DNA of 5,585 bases from Methanobacteriota archaeon. Lineage in GTDB: Archaea > Hydrothermarchaeota > Hydrothermarchaeia > Hydrothermarchaeales > SZUA-236. Made by a program: the position numbers and the translations under genes. Positions 5,268 through 5,585 of the stretch are shown here, piece after piece. Each line of letters opens with the position of its first letter. The stretch's first letter is position 1. The stretch spans positions 1-5,585 of the forward strand of contig QIDD01000079.1 of NCBI GenBank assembly GCA_003230355.1, written 5' to 3'. The notes beneath the pieces were generated by a model. That model was not told the origin of the DNA and searched no databases. It was given only the letters and a program-made list of their open reading frames with translations.

Positions 5268-5585
5268 AATATCTCCTCAACCACAATCGAGCTGCCGCCA
5301 GAGGAAACATAGCCTTGCTCAGACCGGGTTTTTTTCACAAACACCTGCTTCTTCGGCTTGAAATCCGGCATGTTCTCTCCTCTGCAGTTATTAAGAATTA
5401 ACTCTGAAATATTTATGTCCAGCGCCAGATTCAAGCCGATGATCGGCGTGGTAGGCCGGGGGTTGATTTCAATGATACGAGGCCCACCAGCACTCAATAT
5501 AAAGTCAACGCCCACATAGCCGAAGAGTCCTGGAACCCTTTCAACCGCTTTGATGATCGGGCCCACATCTTCAATCTGAAGGGGC
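5264..5585 (-). CDS. mfnD: ATP-grasp ligase, C-terminal part; probable tyramine-glutamate ligase MfnD
   Basis: The last 106 residues of a protein whose 5' part lies beyond the right edge. The visible stretch is the end of an ATP-grasp fold. GYVGVDFILS is followed by PRIIEINPRPTTPIIGL, where the Glu and Asn of EINPR are the usual Mg-ATP ligands. The frame runs open to the window edge (PLQIEDVGP...), so the GTG at 5566 is simply a valine. ATP-grasp ligases are diverse, and the MfnD call rests mainly on the EINPRPTTPI-type ending and on the immediately following mfnF. MfnD ligates tyramine to the gamma-carboxyl of glutamate with ATP hydrolysis, an early methanofuran step. The stop TGA overlaps the mfnF GTG. 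The 40-residue tail after the ATP-grasp core (KPKKQVFVKKTRSEQGYV) is basic and may pack on the ligase core. Confidence 0.75.
   Translation of the reverse strand, partial: PLQIEDVGPIIKAVERVPGLFGYVGVDFILSAGGPRIIEINPRPTTPIIGLNLALDINISELILNNCRGENMPDFKPKKQVFVKKTRSEQGYVSSGGSSIVVEEIL
5271..5278 (-). promoter_or_regulatory. Ribosome binding site of mfnF inside the end of mfnD
   Basis: On the minus strand GAGGAGAT precedes the GTG at 5267-5265 by three bases (five from the GAGGAG core). It encodes the last residues of MfnD (Glu-Glu-Ile). It fixes the GTG start and indicates translational coupling between the two genes. Confidence 0.65.

Noticed and set aside
4852..5361. A 169-codon open frame on the plus strand opposite mfnF/mfnD
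   Set aside because: It is antisense to two well-supported genes with clear ASKHA and ATP-grasp motifs. Its translation is rich in Ser, Pro and Gln with no domain, as expected for a shadow frame.
5264..5566. A complete 100-residue gene starting at 5566
   Set aside because: The frame stays open to the window edge with conserved ATP-grasp-like sequence, so the GTG at 5566 is an internal valine and the gene is truncated by the window.

Overview
The window looks like a piece of a methanogen-type (or methanotroph/Archaeoglobus-type) euryarchaeal genome. The best evidence is on the minus strand, where the end of an ATP-grasp ligase resembling MfnD overlaps a complete MfnF-like gene; these are consecutive enzymes of methanofuran biosynthesis. 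Archaeal-type TATA boxes, a ribbon-helix-helix/AP-superfamily gene pair, strong GGAGG ribosome sites and frequent GTG/TTG starts agree with this. No rRNA, tRNA, CRISPR array or insertion sequence is visible.

Plus strand, 1-2305: a 143-base regulatory region (TGAACA inverted half-sites, a TATA box, then three TAATTA cores inside a 13-base direct repeat) leads into three overlapping genes. These are a small ribbon-helix-helix protein, an alkaline-phosphatase-superfamily phosphohydrolase, and a CysC-like adenylylsulfate kinase. The overlaps (14 and 8 bases) argue for one mRNA. The kinase keeps its ATP site but differs from the family at two residues that normally contact APS.

Plus strand, 2306-3578: a 271-base gap holds a possible terminator, a coding-looking fragment interrupted by TGA, and a promoter. 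A 333-residue two-helix potassium channel with a cytoplasmic RCK/TrkA regulatory part follows. Its start codon lies inside an 8-base inverted repeat. The selectivity filter has an extra tyrosine (TVGYYG). A very strong internal ribosome site precedes Met95, so the gene can plausibly also make a free RCK subunit, as is known for MthK.

Minus strand, 5585-3673: mfnD (3' end only), mfnF and a LysE-family exporter are joined by two GTGA stop/start overlaps and form one operon that converges on the channel gene. MfnD makes gamma-glutamyltyramine and MfnF joins it to the aminomethylfuran unit. The role of the exporter in this operon is unknown.

Most worth a second look are the channel gene (dual product, unusual filter, start-codon hairpin/operator) and the RHH-phosphohydrolase-CysC cassette with its altered APS pocket.
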